This document shows positions 16,813 to 24,741 of a stretch of 55,842 nt of DNA, one piece after another. The stretch is taken from the NCBI GenBank assembly GCA_017695065.1, contig JADILZ010000027.1, positions 1 through 55,842 of the forward strand, in the 5' to 3' direction. Positions within the stretch are counted from its first letter, which is position 1. Each line of letters begins with the position of its first letter. The notes beneath the pieces were generated by a model. The model was not told where the DNA came from and did no database searches. It saw nothing but the letters and a program-made list of their open reading frames with translations. The stretch comes from Candidatus Cryptobacteroides excrementipullorum (lineage in GTDB: Bacteria > Bacteroidota > Bacteroidia > Bacteroidales > UBA932). A program made the translations under genes and the position numbers.

Positions 16813-17760
16813 TCAGTAAAGCCTGAGCCTGTATTTAAGGCTGCCGGCATTGCGGAAATACAGGGTGTCTGTGTCCTCGCAGGGCAGTGTCCGGTGCCGT
16901 GAAGTGGAGTCTGTACCGTGCGGCAGGGTTATATGGGGTTGAGGCGGTGTTGCCGGCCCTGCGGGTCTTATCGGGATGCGGAGCCAGTCAGACTGGTCTA
17001 TGCGGAAGCTCACCGGGGCCTTCTTCCCGTCCGGGATGAATCCCAGCTGTCTGTATGCCTGTCCGTCAGACCATTCAAGATCGGCATAGCTCATCACGTC
17101 ATCCGGATGTATGTCGCTTATGAACTTCTGGAGCACTTTGCCCATGCCTCCGCTGATACGTGTGTCTGGCAGGGATGCGTAGCGTATCCATTCGTATGAA
17201 CGGATTTCCTTTCCTTCCTTGATCCACCGGCGGGCGTTGGAGAATTCGGCTGCCGCCACCATCGTGCCGGATGCAGGCCTTTCGCCGTACAAGCCGCCTG
17301 TTTCCTTCACCCTGTCGCGTGCCAGGAACAGTCCGTAGCAGTACCTGCTGCTGGCTCCGCCGTAGCTGTGGTTTTTTTCAAGGAATCCGTCTGCTTCTTT
17401 CCGGCTGATCTTGCGTACCTCGCAGTCCCTCGCGAATATGCTGCGGAATATCCCCAGATGCGCCAGCAGCCTGGATGTCACGGCTTCCGGGGCTCTCATC
17501 CACCTGTCCTGCGTTATCATCACGGTGTCAGGCATCCCTGCGTGCCGCCCGACGGCCTCACTCTGGAGAATGGCTTCTTCCAGGTTGTGCGACATTATCG
17601 GTATGGTTATAATGTTCAGATAGTTGCAGCCTTTTGTCCGGTGATGTGCGCTTACAGCTCTCAGTATGCGGAAATACCGGGAGTCCTCTGTCGAGAAAGG
17701 TATCCCGTGCATGTCCAGTACCCTGGCTATGTCTTCTGAAAACTGCCCCGTCTGTGTCAT
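16813..17760 (-). CDS. Conserved Bacteroidales-type protein, possibly GNAT-like (Mom-like)
   Basis: This 315-residue protein has no signal peptide. The central part (CEVRKISRKEADGFLEKNHSYG, split around residues 112-133) and the motif run MVAAAEFSNARRW, SYEWIRYASLP, SGGMGKVLQKFI and SYADLEWSDGQAYRQLGF look like a GNAT-type acyltransferase fold. The general pattern recalls Mom-like DNA-modification acyltransferases. That assignment is tentative. The last 60 residues are Pro/Arg-rich and look disordered. A -7 box sits only 18 bp before the ATG, so the mRNA is nearly leaderless or a later Met (residue 18 or 57) is used. Confidence 0.75.
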   Translation of the reverse strand: MTQTGQFSEDIARVLDMHGIPFSTEDSRYFRILRAVSAHHRTKGCNYLNIITIPIMSHNLEEAILQSEAVGRHAGMPDTVMITQDRWMRAPEAVTSRLLAHLGIFRSIFARDCEVRKISRKEADGFLEKNHSYGGASSRYCYGLFLARDRVKETGGLYGERPASGTMVAAAEFSNARRWIKEGKEIRSYEWIRYASLPDTRISGGMGKVLQKFISDIHPDDVMSYADLEWSDGQAYRQLGFIPDGKKAPVSFRIDQSDWLRIPIRPAGPATPPQPHITLPHGTDSTSRHRTLPCEDTDTLYFRNAGSLKYRLRLY

Positions 17761-17777
17761 GTCGTTATTTGCCGTTG

Positions 17778-17785
17778 CAAAGATA
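17778..17785 (-). promoter_or_regulatory. Candidate -7 box for the GNAT-like gene
   Basis: On the minus strand this reads TATCTTTG, the exact consensus. Initiation would fall near 17771, leaving about ten leader bases before the ATG at 17760. Confidence 0.5.
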
Positions 17786-17857
17786 ATTCTTTTGTCGGAC
17801 TGCGTGAATACATATGAAGGTGGCTCAAAAGGGAGCTTTCTGCGTTACTCTTGATTC

Positions 17858-17893
17858 GAAAATCCGCATGTACGCACAGTACGCTGCGTTTTC
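17858..17893. repeat. Imperfect hairpin between pgi and the GNAT-like gene
   Basis: Successive pairing blocks GAAAA/TTTTC, CGCA/TGCG and GTAC/GTAC form a 36-nt hairpin in the space downstream of pgi. It probably ends pgi transcripts. The surrounding 120 bp contain no gene and look like a conserved intergenic element. Confidence 0.45.
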
Positions 17894-17958
17894 TCATCTG
17901 TGCAAGCCTTGAAATCCCACCTTTCGGGCCACCCTCATTATGGTCGTGTCGGGAAGAA

Positions 17959-19302
17959 CTACCTGCCGAGCCTTTCGTTCAGGGCCTTGGCTTCCTCTTC
18001 ATACCCCGGTTTGCCGAGCAGGGCGAACATGTTTTTCTTGTACGCCTCCACACCAGGCTGGTTGAATGGGTTGACTCCCAGAATGTATGCGCTTATCCCG
18101 CAGGCCTTCTCGAAGAAATAGAAAAGTCCGCCGATGTTGAATTCATCTATCTTTTCCACTGAGACGGACATCTGCGGCACTCCTCCGTCGATATGTGCGA
18201 GCTTGGTACCGAGCTCAGCCATGGCGTTACATTCTTCCACGTGCTTGCCTGTGAGGAAGTTGAGCCCGTCGAGGTTCTGCGGGTCATCCGCGATGGTCAT
18301 GCTGCGGTTGCTCTTCTCCACTGTGACTACAGTCTCCATGAGTATCCTTTCACCCTGCTGGATGTACTGTCCCATGGAATGGAGGTCGGTGGTGAAGCTG
18401 ACTGAAGCCGGGAAGATTCCCTTGCCGTCTTTTCCTTCGGACTCTCCGTAAAGCTGCTTCCACCATTCTCCGAGATACTGGAGTTTTGGATTGTATGAAA
18501 CGAGAATCTCTATTTTCTTGCCGTTGCTGTACAGGAGGTTACGCATGGCGGCATACTGTACGGCCGGGTTTTCCGCGCTGCGCTGTGCACATGCCTTCTC
18601 CATTTCTGCCGCACCTCTGAGCATGGCACGTATGTCAAATCCAGCAAGTACGATAGGCAGGATGCCGACAGGAGTGAGGACGGAAAAACGCCCTCCCACG
18701 TTGTCCTCGATCACGAAAGTCCTGTAGCCTTCCTGGGTGGAGAGGGACTTCAGTGCGCCCCTGTGTGCATCAGTCACGGCTACTATACGTTCTGCGGCCT
18801 CCTTGATCCCGTATGTCTTTTCTATGTACTGCTTGATGAGCCTGAAGGCTATCGCGGGCTCAGTGGTGGTGCCGGATTTCGAGATGACCACGGCAGCCAC
18901 GTTCCTCTGCTGCATCAGGTCTGAAAGTTCGCAGATGTATTCTTCAGAAAGGTTGTTCCCGGCGAACACTATTTCAGGAGCGTCCTTTTTCCCGGCGAGC
19001 TGCCTGGCGAAACTGTGCGAGAGCGCCTCGATGGCACATTTCGCACCCAGGTACGAGCCTCCGATACCGATCACGACCACCAGGTCCACACCTTTGCTTT
19101 TCCAGCTGTCACGTACCGCCTCGCACTCGGTGATAAGGCTTTCCGGTGTTGTTGTAGGCAGGTGTTTCCATCCGAGGAAATCGTTTCCGGCACCGTTCTC
19201 GTTCTCAAGAGTGTCGAAAGCGGCAAGCGCTTTTTCCACATATTCACTGTATTCTGCATCTTTGATGAAGGAGCTGCAGCCTCCCAAGTTGACTTTTACC
19301 AT
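17959..19302 (-). CDS. pgi: Glucose-6-phosphate isomerase
   Basis: This 447-residue enzyme interconverts glucose-6-phosphate and fructose-6-phosphate in glycolysis. Motifs include VVIGIGGSYLGAKCAIEAL, the phosphate-binding SKSGTTTEPAIAFR, and the C-terminal NPFNQPGVEAYKKNMF with the active-site lysine. The length matches the shorter bacterial form. It is transcribed away from the glycerophosphodiesterase gene. The leader carries a GTCCCT/AGGGAC hairpin (19331-19346). Confidence 0.97.
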   Translation of the reverse strand: MVKVNLGGCSSFIKDAEYSEYVEKALAAFDTLENENGAGNDFLGWKHLPTTTPESLITECEAVRDSWKSKGVDLVVVIGIGGSYLGAKCAIEALSHSFARQLAGKKDAPEIVFAGNNLSEEYICELSDLMQQRNVAAVVISKSGTTTEPAIAFRLIKQYIEKTYGIKEAAERIVAVTDAHRGALKSLSTQEGYRTFVIEDNVGGRFSVLTPVGILPIVLAGFDIRAMLRGAAEMEKACAQRSAENPAVQYAAMRNLLYSNGKKIEILVSYNPKLQYLGEWWKQLYGESEGKDGKGIFPASVSFTTDLHSMGQYIQQGERILMETVVTVEKSNRSMTIADDPQNLDGLNFLTGKHVEECNAMAELGTKLAHIDGGVPQMSVSVEKIDEFNIGGLFYFFEKACGISAYILGVNPFNQPGVEAYKKNMFALLGKPGYEEEAKALNERLGR

Positions 19303-19356
19303 GATATTTTAATGATATTGTTTCAAACCGGTCCCTCCAAAGGGACGCAAACCATG

Positions 19357-19364
19357 CAAAATTA
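19357..19364 (-). promoter_or_regulatory. Candidate -7 box for pgi
   Basis: The minus strand reads TAATTTTG, 54 bp upstream of the pgi start. The 19331-19346 hairpin would lie in the leader. Confidence 0.4.
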
Positions 19365-19449
19365 GTCTTTTTTAACTAATATGGTAGCCATTGATGCAAC
19401 TTTTACCAAAACTTAACGTGCCGGTATGCCGGCCGATGCCGAATATTGC

Positions 19450-19457
19450 TAACTTTG
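19450..19457 (+). promoter_or_regulatory. Candidate -7 box for the glycerophosphodiesterase gene
   Basis: TAACTTTG overlaps the most upstream ATG of the frame (19446). Initiation near 19464 would make the ATG at 19482 the real start. Confidence 0.5.
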
Positions 19458-19481
19458 CCGGCAGAAAAAAACAGAAAAGAT

Positions 19482-20309
19482 ATGCACAAGTTCTCCAAAC
19501 TCCTGCTGATGTCCCTTCCGCTGCTCATGCTTTCACATGCAATGACGGCGGAAAACCGCGGAAAAGAAAACTGCAAGACTGCCATAGTGGCACACCGGGG
19601 CTACTGGAACTGCGAAGAGGCCGGATATGCGAAAAACTCGCTCGCCGCTCTGAAATGCGCCCAGGAGGCCGGCTTCTGGGGAAGCGAATTCGATGTGAAC
19701 ATGACCTCTGACGAGGTCCTTCTCGTTTACCACGACAGTGAGATAGACGGGAAGCGGATTGAAAGTACCCCGTATGCCGAATTCAAGGACGTGAGGCTTG
19801 CCAACGGGGAGCCGGTCCCAACGGTTGACGATTATCTCGCCCAGGTGCGCCGCCGCCCGGGCACGGTTATGGTTTACGAGCTCAAGACCCATTCCACCCC
19901 GGAGATAGAGAACCGTCTGGTGGACCTTACGGTGGAGAAACTCAAGGAATATGGTCTGGATTCTCCGGACAAGGTGATTTTCATTTCGTTCAGCATCAAC
20001 ATCTGCAAGCGTATGGCGGAGCTCATGCCGGGATACACCGTCCAGTATCTGAGCGATGACTACAGCCCGGACCAGCTGGCGGAGATGGGGATTACAGGGG
20101 TGGATTACCATTACAACGTGTTTTCCTCCCATCCCGGATGGTACGACTCTGCAAGGGCCCGTTCCATGTCGGTGAATGTCTGGACAGTGGACAGTGAGGA
20201 AGATATGGTCCGCATGAAAGACCTGGGTGTCGACATGCTCACCACTGACTGCCCGGATCTCGCCCGCAGGCTCTTCGGCGTCACAGAGAGAAAGGCCGGA
20301 GACAGATAA
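19482..20309 (+). CDS. Secreted glycerophosphodiester phosphodiesterase family protein
   Basis: This protein hydrolyses glycerophosphodiesters to glycerol-3-phosphate and an alcohol, probably in the periplasm. A signal peptide is clear (MHKFSKLLLMSLPLLMLSHA). The GDPD catalytic and metal residues appear in VAHRGYWN, GSEFDVNMTSD and VYHD. The fold ends with VWTVDSEEDM and MLTTDCPD. The start at 19482 gives 275 residues, places the signal peptide first and lies after the -7 box. A 12-residue upstream extension is open but unlikely. Confidence 0.9.
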   Translation: MHKFSKLLLMSLPLLMLSHAMTAENRGKENCKTAIVAHRGYWNCEEAGYAKNSLAALKCAQEAGFWGSEFDVNMTSDEVLLVYHDSEIDGKRIESTPYAEFKDVRLANGEPVPTVDDYLAQVRRRPGTVMVYELKTHSTPEIENRLVDLTVEKLKEYGLDSPDKVIFISFSINICKRMAELMPGYTVQYLSDDYSPDQLAEMGITGVDYHYNVFSSHPGWYDSARARSMSVNVWTVDSEEDMVRMKDLGVDMLTTDCPDLARRLFGVTERKAGDR

Positions 20310-20447
20310 ACCAGCCGTTATCACATACATGCAGGATGTCCTGCGCAGAAAAATCAGTGTCATGATGCAAGATTGTGGCATATACGTTGTTTATATATTG
20401 TGGGCTTGAGATTTAAGCCGATACACAATTTAAACACCAGTATTTAT

Positions 20448-21044
20448 ATGACACGTTTTATTTCAATGCTGCTCTTCCTGACAGTATGTCTGTCAGGCGC
20501 GGCCCAGGACAAAACGAAATTGCAAGAGAGAATTGACCAGTGGAAAAACGATATGAAAGAGTTCCAGCAGAGGAGCGAACCCGAAAGGAATGCAGCTGCA
20601 GCGGTGGACACTTTGCTGTGGCAGCAGGCTGGAACAGCCATTGGAAAAAACTCTTTTGTGATCGAGGCTGATGCCGTGACCTTCCGAAACGGTTCACGGG
20701 TCTATGTCAATTCAACCACCAACTTCATCTCTGTCAACGGGGACAGGGGTGTCGTACAGATTTCCCCGAGTACATTCTTCTCAGGTCCTAACGGCGTAGG
20801 CGGGATAACGGTTGACGGCACTGTTTCCGGCCTTGATGTCGGAGTGGACAAGAAAGGTGTGACCCATGTCCACATGAGCATAACAGGGATAGGGATAAGC
20901 GCACAGATTGACATATCGCTGTATCCTGGCTCCAACGACGCATATGCGGTGGTGTCGCCCAACTTCAACTCGCAGACAATAAGGCTTGAAGGTAAGATAG
21001 TCCCGTATGAACAGTCGAGGACTTATGAAGGAATGTCTTTGTAA
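20448..21044 (+). CDS. DUF4251 domain-containing exported protein
   Basis: From ATG 20448 this is a 198-residue protein with a signal peptide (MTRFISMLLFLTVCLSGAAQ). A charged helical stretch follows, then a domain with the DUF4251 pattern (SFVIEADAVTFRNG, NFISVNGDRGVVQ, TGIGISAQIDISLYP). The family is confined largely to Bacteroidota and has no assigned role. The open frame begins at 20373, but those 25 residues precede the signal peptide. Nineteen bp separate it from the next gene, so the three envelope genes probably form an operon. Confidence 0.88.
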   Translation: MTRFISMLLFLTVCLSGAAQDKTKLQERIDQWKNDMKEFQQRSEPERNAAAAVDTLLWQQAGTAIGKNSFVIEADAVTFRNGSRVYVNSTTNFISVNGDRGVVQISPSTFFSGPNGVGGITVDGTVSGLDVGVDKKGVTHVHMSITGIGISAQIDISLYPGSNDAYAVVSPNFNSQTIRLEGKIVPYEQSRTYEGMSL

Positions 21045-21063
21045 ACCAATCAGTTAAAAGGAA

Positions 21064-21747
21064 ATGAACATGAAAAGAAAATATATCTTGTTCGCGGCTG
21101 CCCTTGCTGTCATGGCATCGGCCTGCGAGAAAGTGCCTTCATCAGATGAATTTGACGGGGAGTTCCTGGTATATACGGCACGCAGCGAGACGGCGGACTT
21201 TTCCGCATACACATCATTCACGGTGGCTGACAGTATCTTTGTCATAGACGGAGAGACCGGGTCTTTCGCTCTCAACGACTGGGGAAAGTCCCTCAGAAGC
21301 CAGTATATAAAGGAGCTGGAGTCATGCGGTTACACTTATGTGGACACCGGGAAGCTTGACAATGACCATGCCCAGGATGCTCCGGAAGGGAACAAGGCCG
21401 ACCTTGCCGTCCAGATTTCATACGTTGTCTCCACATCGTACTTCACGGCGCATTATCCGGTAAATCCTTACTGGTGGGCTTCATATCCGGGATACTGGTA
21501 TCCGGGTTATTGGGGAGACTGGGGATACTGGTATTACTCATTCCCTGTCACATACAGCTATTCCACACATTCTCTCCTGACCGAGATGGTGGACCTTACC
21601 GCCGAGACGGGTGACGACAAGCCGCTTCCTGTCGTATGGAACAGCTACATAGACGGGAGCATAGGCTCCACACGCGGGGATGCCGCACGTTTCACAAGGG
21701 CGGTGACCCAGTCTTTTGAGCAGTCGGAGTATCTTGACAGGAACTGA
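21064..21747 (+). CDS. DUF4136 domain-containing lipoprotein
   Basis: This 227-residue lipoprotein has a signal peptide and a lipobox cysteine (AVMASAC, Cys about 21). The DUF4136 fold follows: a strand around YTSFTVADSIF, then GYTYVDTGKLDNDHAQDAPEGNKADLAVQ, then a Tyr/Trp/Pro/Gly-rich insertion (residues about 135-165). It is probably anchored in the outer or inner membrane. A second Met at 21070 could start it. Function unknown. Confidence 0.88.
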   Translation: MNMKRKYILFAAALAVMASACEKVPSSDEFDGEFLVYTARSETADFSAYTSFTVADSIFVIDGETGSFALNDWGKSLRSQYIKELESCGYTYVDTGKLDNDHAQDAPEGNKADLAVQISYVVSTSYFTAHYPVNPYWWASYPGYWYPGYWGDWGYWYYSFPVTYSYSTHSLLTEMVDLTAETGDDKPLPVVWNSYIDGSIGSTRGDAARFTRAVTQSFEQSEYLDRN

Positions 21748-21749
21748 AG

Positions 21750-21756
21750 AAGGAGG
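21750..21756 (+). promoter_or_regulatory. Strong Shine-Dalgarno sequence
   Basis: AAGGAGG is placed 8 nt before the ATG at 21765. Such a complete SD is unusual among the genes of this window and of Bacteroidota generally. Confidence 0.6.
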
Positions 21757-21764
21757 ACAATATC

Positions 21765-22379
21765 ATGAAAAACACAATAATGAAGATAATGGTTGCTGCG
21801 GCTTTACTGCTTGGACTCTCGTCCTATGCTGAAGCGCAGCCTGGACGCAGGTTCTATATCGATGCCGGATGGCAGTTCAACGGAGTCGTTGGCAATGACT
21901 TCGCCACCGGCGGAAGCGGATGGGGAGCGTATGCCGAAGGCGGATACTATGTGCTTCCGAGGATAGCTGTCGGTGCGTTTGCAAGCTTCAACACCAACAA
22001 CGACTACATCCCGCGCCAGACATACTACTATTCTGACGGGTCCGCCCTTACCACCGATGCCGTGAACTCCATATATCAGGTACCGTTCGGGGCGACCCTG
22101 AGATACCGTCTCGGGTGGAAGACATTCCAGCCTTATGCCGAGGCAAAGCTCGGCGCCAACTACGCCAGGGAGTATATCTACCTGCCGGACGGCACCGCGC
22201 GGGACTCCCAGTGGGGATTTTACGTTTCCCCTGAAGTCGGGTTCACGTGGCATCCGTTCCACAAGAACAACCTGGGATTCCAGTTTGCCGTCTATTACAG
22301 CTATGCGACCAACCGCAGCGAGGCCTTCAGCCTGAACGGAATCAACAATGTCGGCTTCAAGCTTGGACTGTCATTCTGA
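21765..22379 (+). CDS. Outer-membrane beta-barrel protein
   Basis: This 204-residue protein has a signal peptide (IMVAAALLLGLSSYAEAQ). Alternating amphipathic strands follow and it ends in a terminal aromatic (GFKLGLSF), as required for BAM-mediated insertion. The pattern fits an eight-stranded OmpW/PorT-like barrel. It is the last gene of the DUF4251-DUF4136 operon, 17 bp after the lipoprotein gene. The two others may be its partners. Ligand or role unknown. Confidence 0.85.
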   Translation: MKNTIMKIMVAAALLLGLSSYAEAQPGRRFYIDAGWQFNGVVGNDFATGGSGWGAYAEGGYYVLPRIAVGAFASFNTNNDYIPRQTYYYSDGSALTTDAVNSIYQVPFGATLRYRLGWKTFQPYAEAKLGANYAREYIYLPDGTARDSQWGFYVSPEVGFTWHPFHKNNLGFQFAVYYSYATNRSEAFSLNGINNVGFKLGLSF

Positions 22380-22430
22380 TCTGTAGGGAAAATACTTCTG
22401 ACACGCATATTCCGCCTGTGCGGAAATGCC

Positions 22431-22467
22431 GGGGTTGTCCTTTATTTTGGACAACCCCATATTTTTT
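22431..22467 (+). terminator. Intrinsic terminator after the envelope trio
   Basis: GGGGTTGTCC (22431-22440) and GGACAACCCC (22449-22458) pair perfectly with an 8-nt loop and are followed by ATATTTTTTG. The manC promoter begins inside it. Confidence 0.85.
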
Positions 22468-22476
22468 GTACCTTTG
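22446..22476 (+). promoter_or_regulatory. Sigma-ABfr promoter of the manC operon
   Basis: TTTG at 22446-22449 and TACCTTTG at 22469-22476 are separated by exactly 19 bp, an ideal Bacteroidota promoter. The -33 box lies in the loop and right arm of the preceding terminator. Confidence 0.8.
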
Positions 22477-22507
22477 AGTCATTCTGTGCAATAAAGAAAG
22501 ATTTTGT

Positions 22508-23581
22508 ATGAATTCACGTGCTGATACCCATGTGGTGATAATGGCCGGCGGCATAGGCAGCCGTCTCTGGCCGTTGAGCACTCCTGAGACCCCAAAACAG
22601 TTCATAGATGTTCTCGGGACGGGAAAGTCGTTGATACAGATGACGGTGGACAGGTTCCTGCCGGTCTGCGACATCAGGAATTTCTGGGTGGTCACATCAG
22701 TCCGTTATGTGGACATGGTGGCGGAGCAGCTGCCTGACATCCCCAGGGAGAACATTCTGGCTGAACCCCAGGCGAGAAATACCGCTCCGTGCATAGCCTA
22801 TGCGTGCTGGAAGATTGCAGGAAGGCATCCGGGGGCCAATATAGTTGTCACTCCGGCCGATGCCCTGGTCCGTAAGACCGGTGATTTTGCCTATGTCGTG
22901 GAGAAGGCGCTTGATTTTGCCTCCGTCGGAGGACGGATTGTCACTGTCGGGATAAACCCGGACCGTCCGGAGACAGGATACGGATATATATGCTCCGAGG
23001 GCAGCGCAGCCGGGAGGGTGACCAAGGTCCGGGCCTTCAAGGAGAAACCTGACCTGGCGACCGCCGTTTCATATCTGAAGTCAGGGAACTATTACTGGAA
23101 TGCAGGCATTTTCGTATGGACAGCGGATACCATCATCTCGCAGATGCGTATGCATTCTCCCGGTATAGCGGAGATTATGGACAGGCTTTCCCCATATCTC
23201 GGCACCTCTGGCGAGGATGAGGCACTCGGGAGGCTTTTCCCGTTGTGTGACAAGATTTCCATCGACTATGCAGTGATGGAGAAGTCAGATGACATATACG
23301 TCATATCCGGGGATCTCGGCTGGAGTGACCTCGGCAGCTGGGGCGCTGTGATGTCCCATCTGGAAAAGGACAGTGACGGCAATGCGGTGGTAGGCGGTGA
23401 TGTCCGCCTGTTCGGCTGCCGGGACTGTATTGTCCATGCCCAGGAGTGCGGGACTGTGGTTCTTGAGGGGCTCGAGAAGTGTATTGTGTCATTCAAAGGT
23501 GGCAGGATGCTCGTGTGCAGGCTGTCCGAGGAACAGAGGATAAAGGAATTCTCTGCTGAAAATCATGGAGGGGCAAGATGA
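22508..23581 (+). CDS. manC: Mannose-1-phosphate guanylyltransferase
   Basis: This 357-residue nucleotidyltransferase makes GDP-mannose from mannose-1-phosphate and GTP. It has the signature MAGGIGSRLWPLSTPETPKQF, split around residues 12-32, then EPQARNTAPCIAYA, FKEKPD and YYWNAGIFVW. The C-terminal isomerase domain of bifunctional ManC/AlgA enzymes is absent. GDP-mannose feeds gmd-fcl in the locus upstream and any mannosyltransferase. Its stop overlaps the next ATG by 4 bp. Confidence 0.95.
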   Translation: MNSRADTHVVIMAGGIGSRLWPLSTPETPKQFIDVLGTGKSLIQMTVDRFLPVCDIRNFWVVTSVRYVDMVAEQLPDIPRENILAEPQARNTAPCIAYACWKIAGRHPGANIVVTPADALVRKTGDFAYVVEKALDFASVGGRIVTVGINPDRPETGYGYICSEGSAAGRVTKVRAFKEKPDLATAVSYLKSGNYYWNAGIFVWTADTIISQMRMHSPGIAEIMDRLSPYLGTSGEDEALGRLFPLCDKISIDYAVMEKSDDIYVISGDLGWSDLGSWGAVMSHLEKDSDGNAVVGGDVRLFGCRDCIVHAQECGTVVLEGLEKCIVSFKGGRMLVCRLSEEQRIKEFSAENHGGAR

Positions 23582-24678
23582 AGGTCCTTGTTACAGGAGC
23601 CGCAGGCTTTATAGGCGCTTCTCTGGTGGAGAGGCTCATTTCCAGGGGTGACGAAGTGGTCGGGTTGGACAGTATCAACAGTTATTATGACCCCCGACTG
23701 AAACTTGCCAGGCTCTCCCGCTGCGGTTTCATCCTGCCTGCTTCCTGTCTTGGTGATGCCGGGGACGGCGGACTGGACGCCGCTCTGCCCATGGGGTCAC
23801 GTCTGGGGAATTCCCTCTCACATTCAGCCCGTTTCGTTCGTCTGCCGATTGATGACAGGGCAGGTATGGAGAAGCTCTTTGAGGAGGAGGACGGCTTTGA
23901 TGCAGTGGTGAACCTTGCGGCTCAGGCCGGAGTGAGGTATTCCATCACCAACCCTTATGCATATCTGGACAGCAACCTTGCCGGCTTCCTTGTCGTGCTG
24001 GAGTGCTGCAGGAACTCAGGGGTGAAGAACCTCCTGTTCGCCTCTTCGAGTTCGGTGTACGGCATGTCAGGGGATGTGCCCTACACGGAGGCATCCGTGA
24101 CAGATGCCCCGGTGAGCCTCTATGCAGCCACGAAAAAGGCTGACGAGCTCATGGCTCATGCCTACTGCCGCCTCTATGGCATCAATATGGCAGGACTCAG
24201 ATATTTCACGGTGTATGGACCGTGGGGAAGACCTGACATGGCCCCGATGCTTTTCGCCCGTGCCATAATGTCAGGGGAGAGCATAAAGGTGTTCAACAAC
24301 GGGGACCTGATGCGTGACTTCACTTATATAGATGATATAGTCGAGGGGACTGTCCGTGTCCTGGACAGGCTCGCCTCGGGAGCCGGTGCCGGGCCGGGAG
24401 CAGAGACCGGAGAGCCGGCTTATACCATATATAATATAGGCTGCTCTTCCCCGGTCAGGCTCATGGACTTTATCAGTGAGCTTGAGGATGCACTCGGACG
24501 CAAGGCCGGCAAGGTGTTCCTGCCGATGCAGCCGGGCGATGTCTATGAGACATTCGCTGATGTGTCCAGGCTGGTGCATGATACGGGGTACAGGCCGTCC
24601 GTGGCCTTGCGGGACGGAATACGCAGTTTTGCAAAGTGGTATCTCTCAGAGGATAACCCCTTGCGTGCGGATGACTGA
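23578..24678 (+). CDS. NAD-dependent epimerase, UDP-glucuronate 4-epimerase-like
   Basis: This 366-residue extended SDR has TGAAGFIGASLVERL, NSYYDPRLKLARL, NLAAQAGVRYSI, the serine region FASSSSVYG and the catalytic YAATK. The NxYYDxxLK and AGVRYS motifs resemble CapI/GAE-type UDP-glucuronate 4-epimerases, which make UDP-galacturonate. The neighbour ugd makes UDP-glucuronate, which fits. An insertion of about 25 residues (around 45-70, Leu/Gly/Ser-rich) is unusual. Translationally coupled to manC. Confidence 0.85.
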   Translation: MKVLVTGAAGFIGASLVERLISRGDEVVGLDSINSYYDPRLKLARLSRCGFILPASCLGDAGDGGLDAALPMGSRLGNSLSHSARFVRLPIDDRAGMEKLFEEEDGFDAVVNLAAQAGVRYSITNPYAYLDSNLAGFLVVLECCRNSGVKNLLFASSSSVYGMSGDVPYTEASVTDAPVSLYAATKKADELMAHAYCRLYGINMAGLRYFTVYGPWGRPDMAPMLFARAIMSGESIKVFNNGDLMRDFTYIDDIVEGTVRVLDRLASGAGAGPGAETGEPAYTIYNIGCSSPVRLMDFISELEDALGRKAGKVFLPMQPGDVYETFADVSRLVHDTGYRPSVALRDGIRSFAKWYLSEDNPLRADD

Positions 24679-24741
24679 CATTGGACGGAGGCGCAGGAGC
24701 TTCCGGAGTTTAAAGGAAATTGGACATTTTGGTTTTTTGAT

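Noticed and set aside
19533..20381. 282-residue minus-strand frame opposite the glycerophosphodiesterase gene
   Set aside because: Shadow of a gene with a signal peptide and GDPD motifs.
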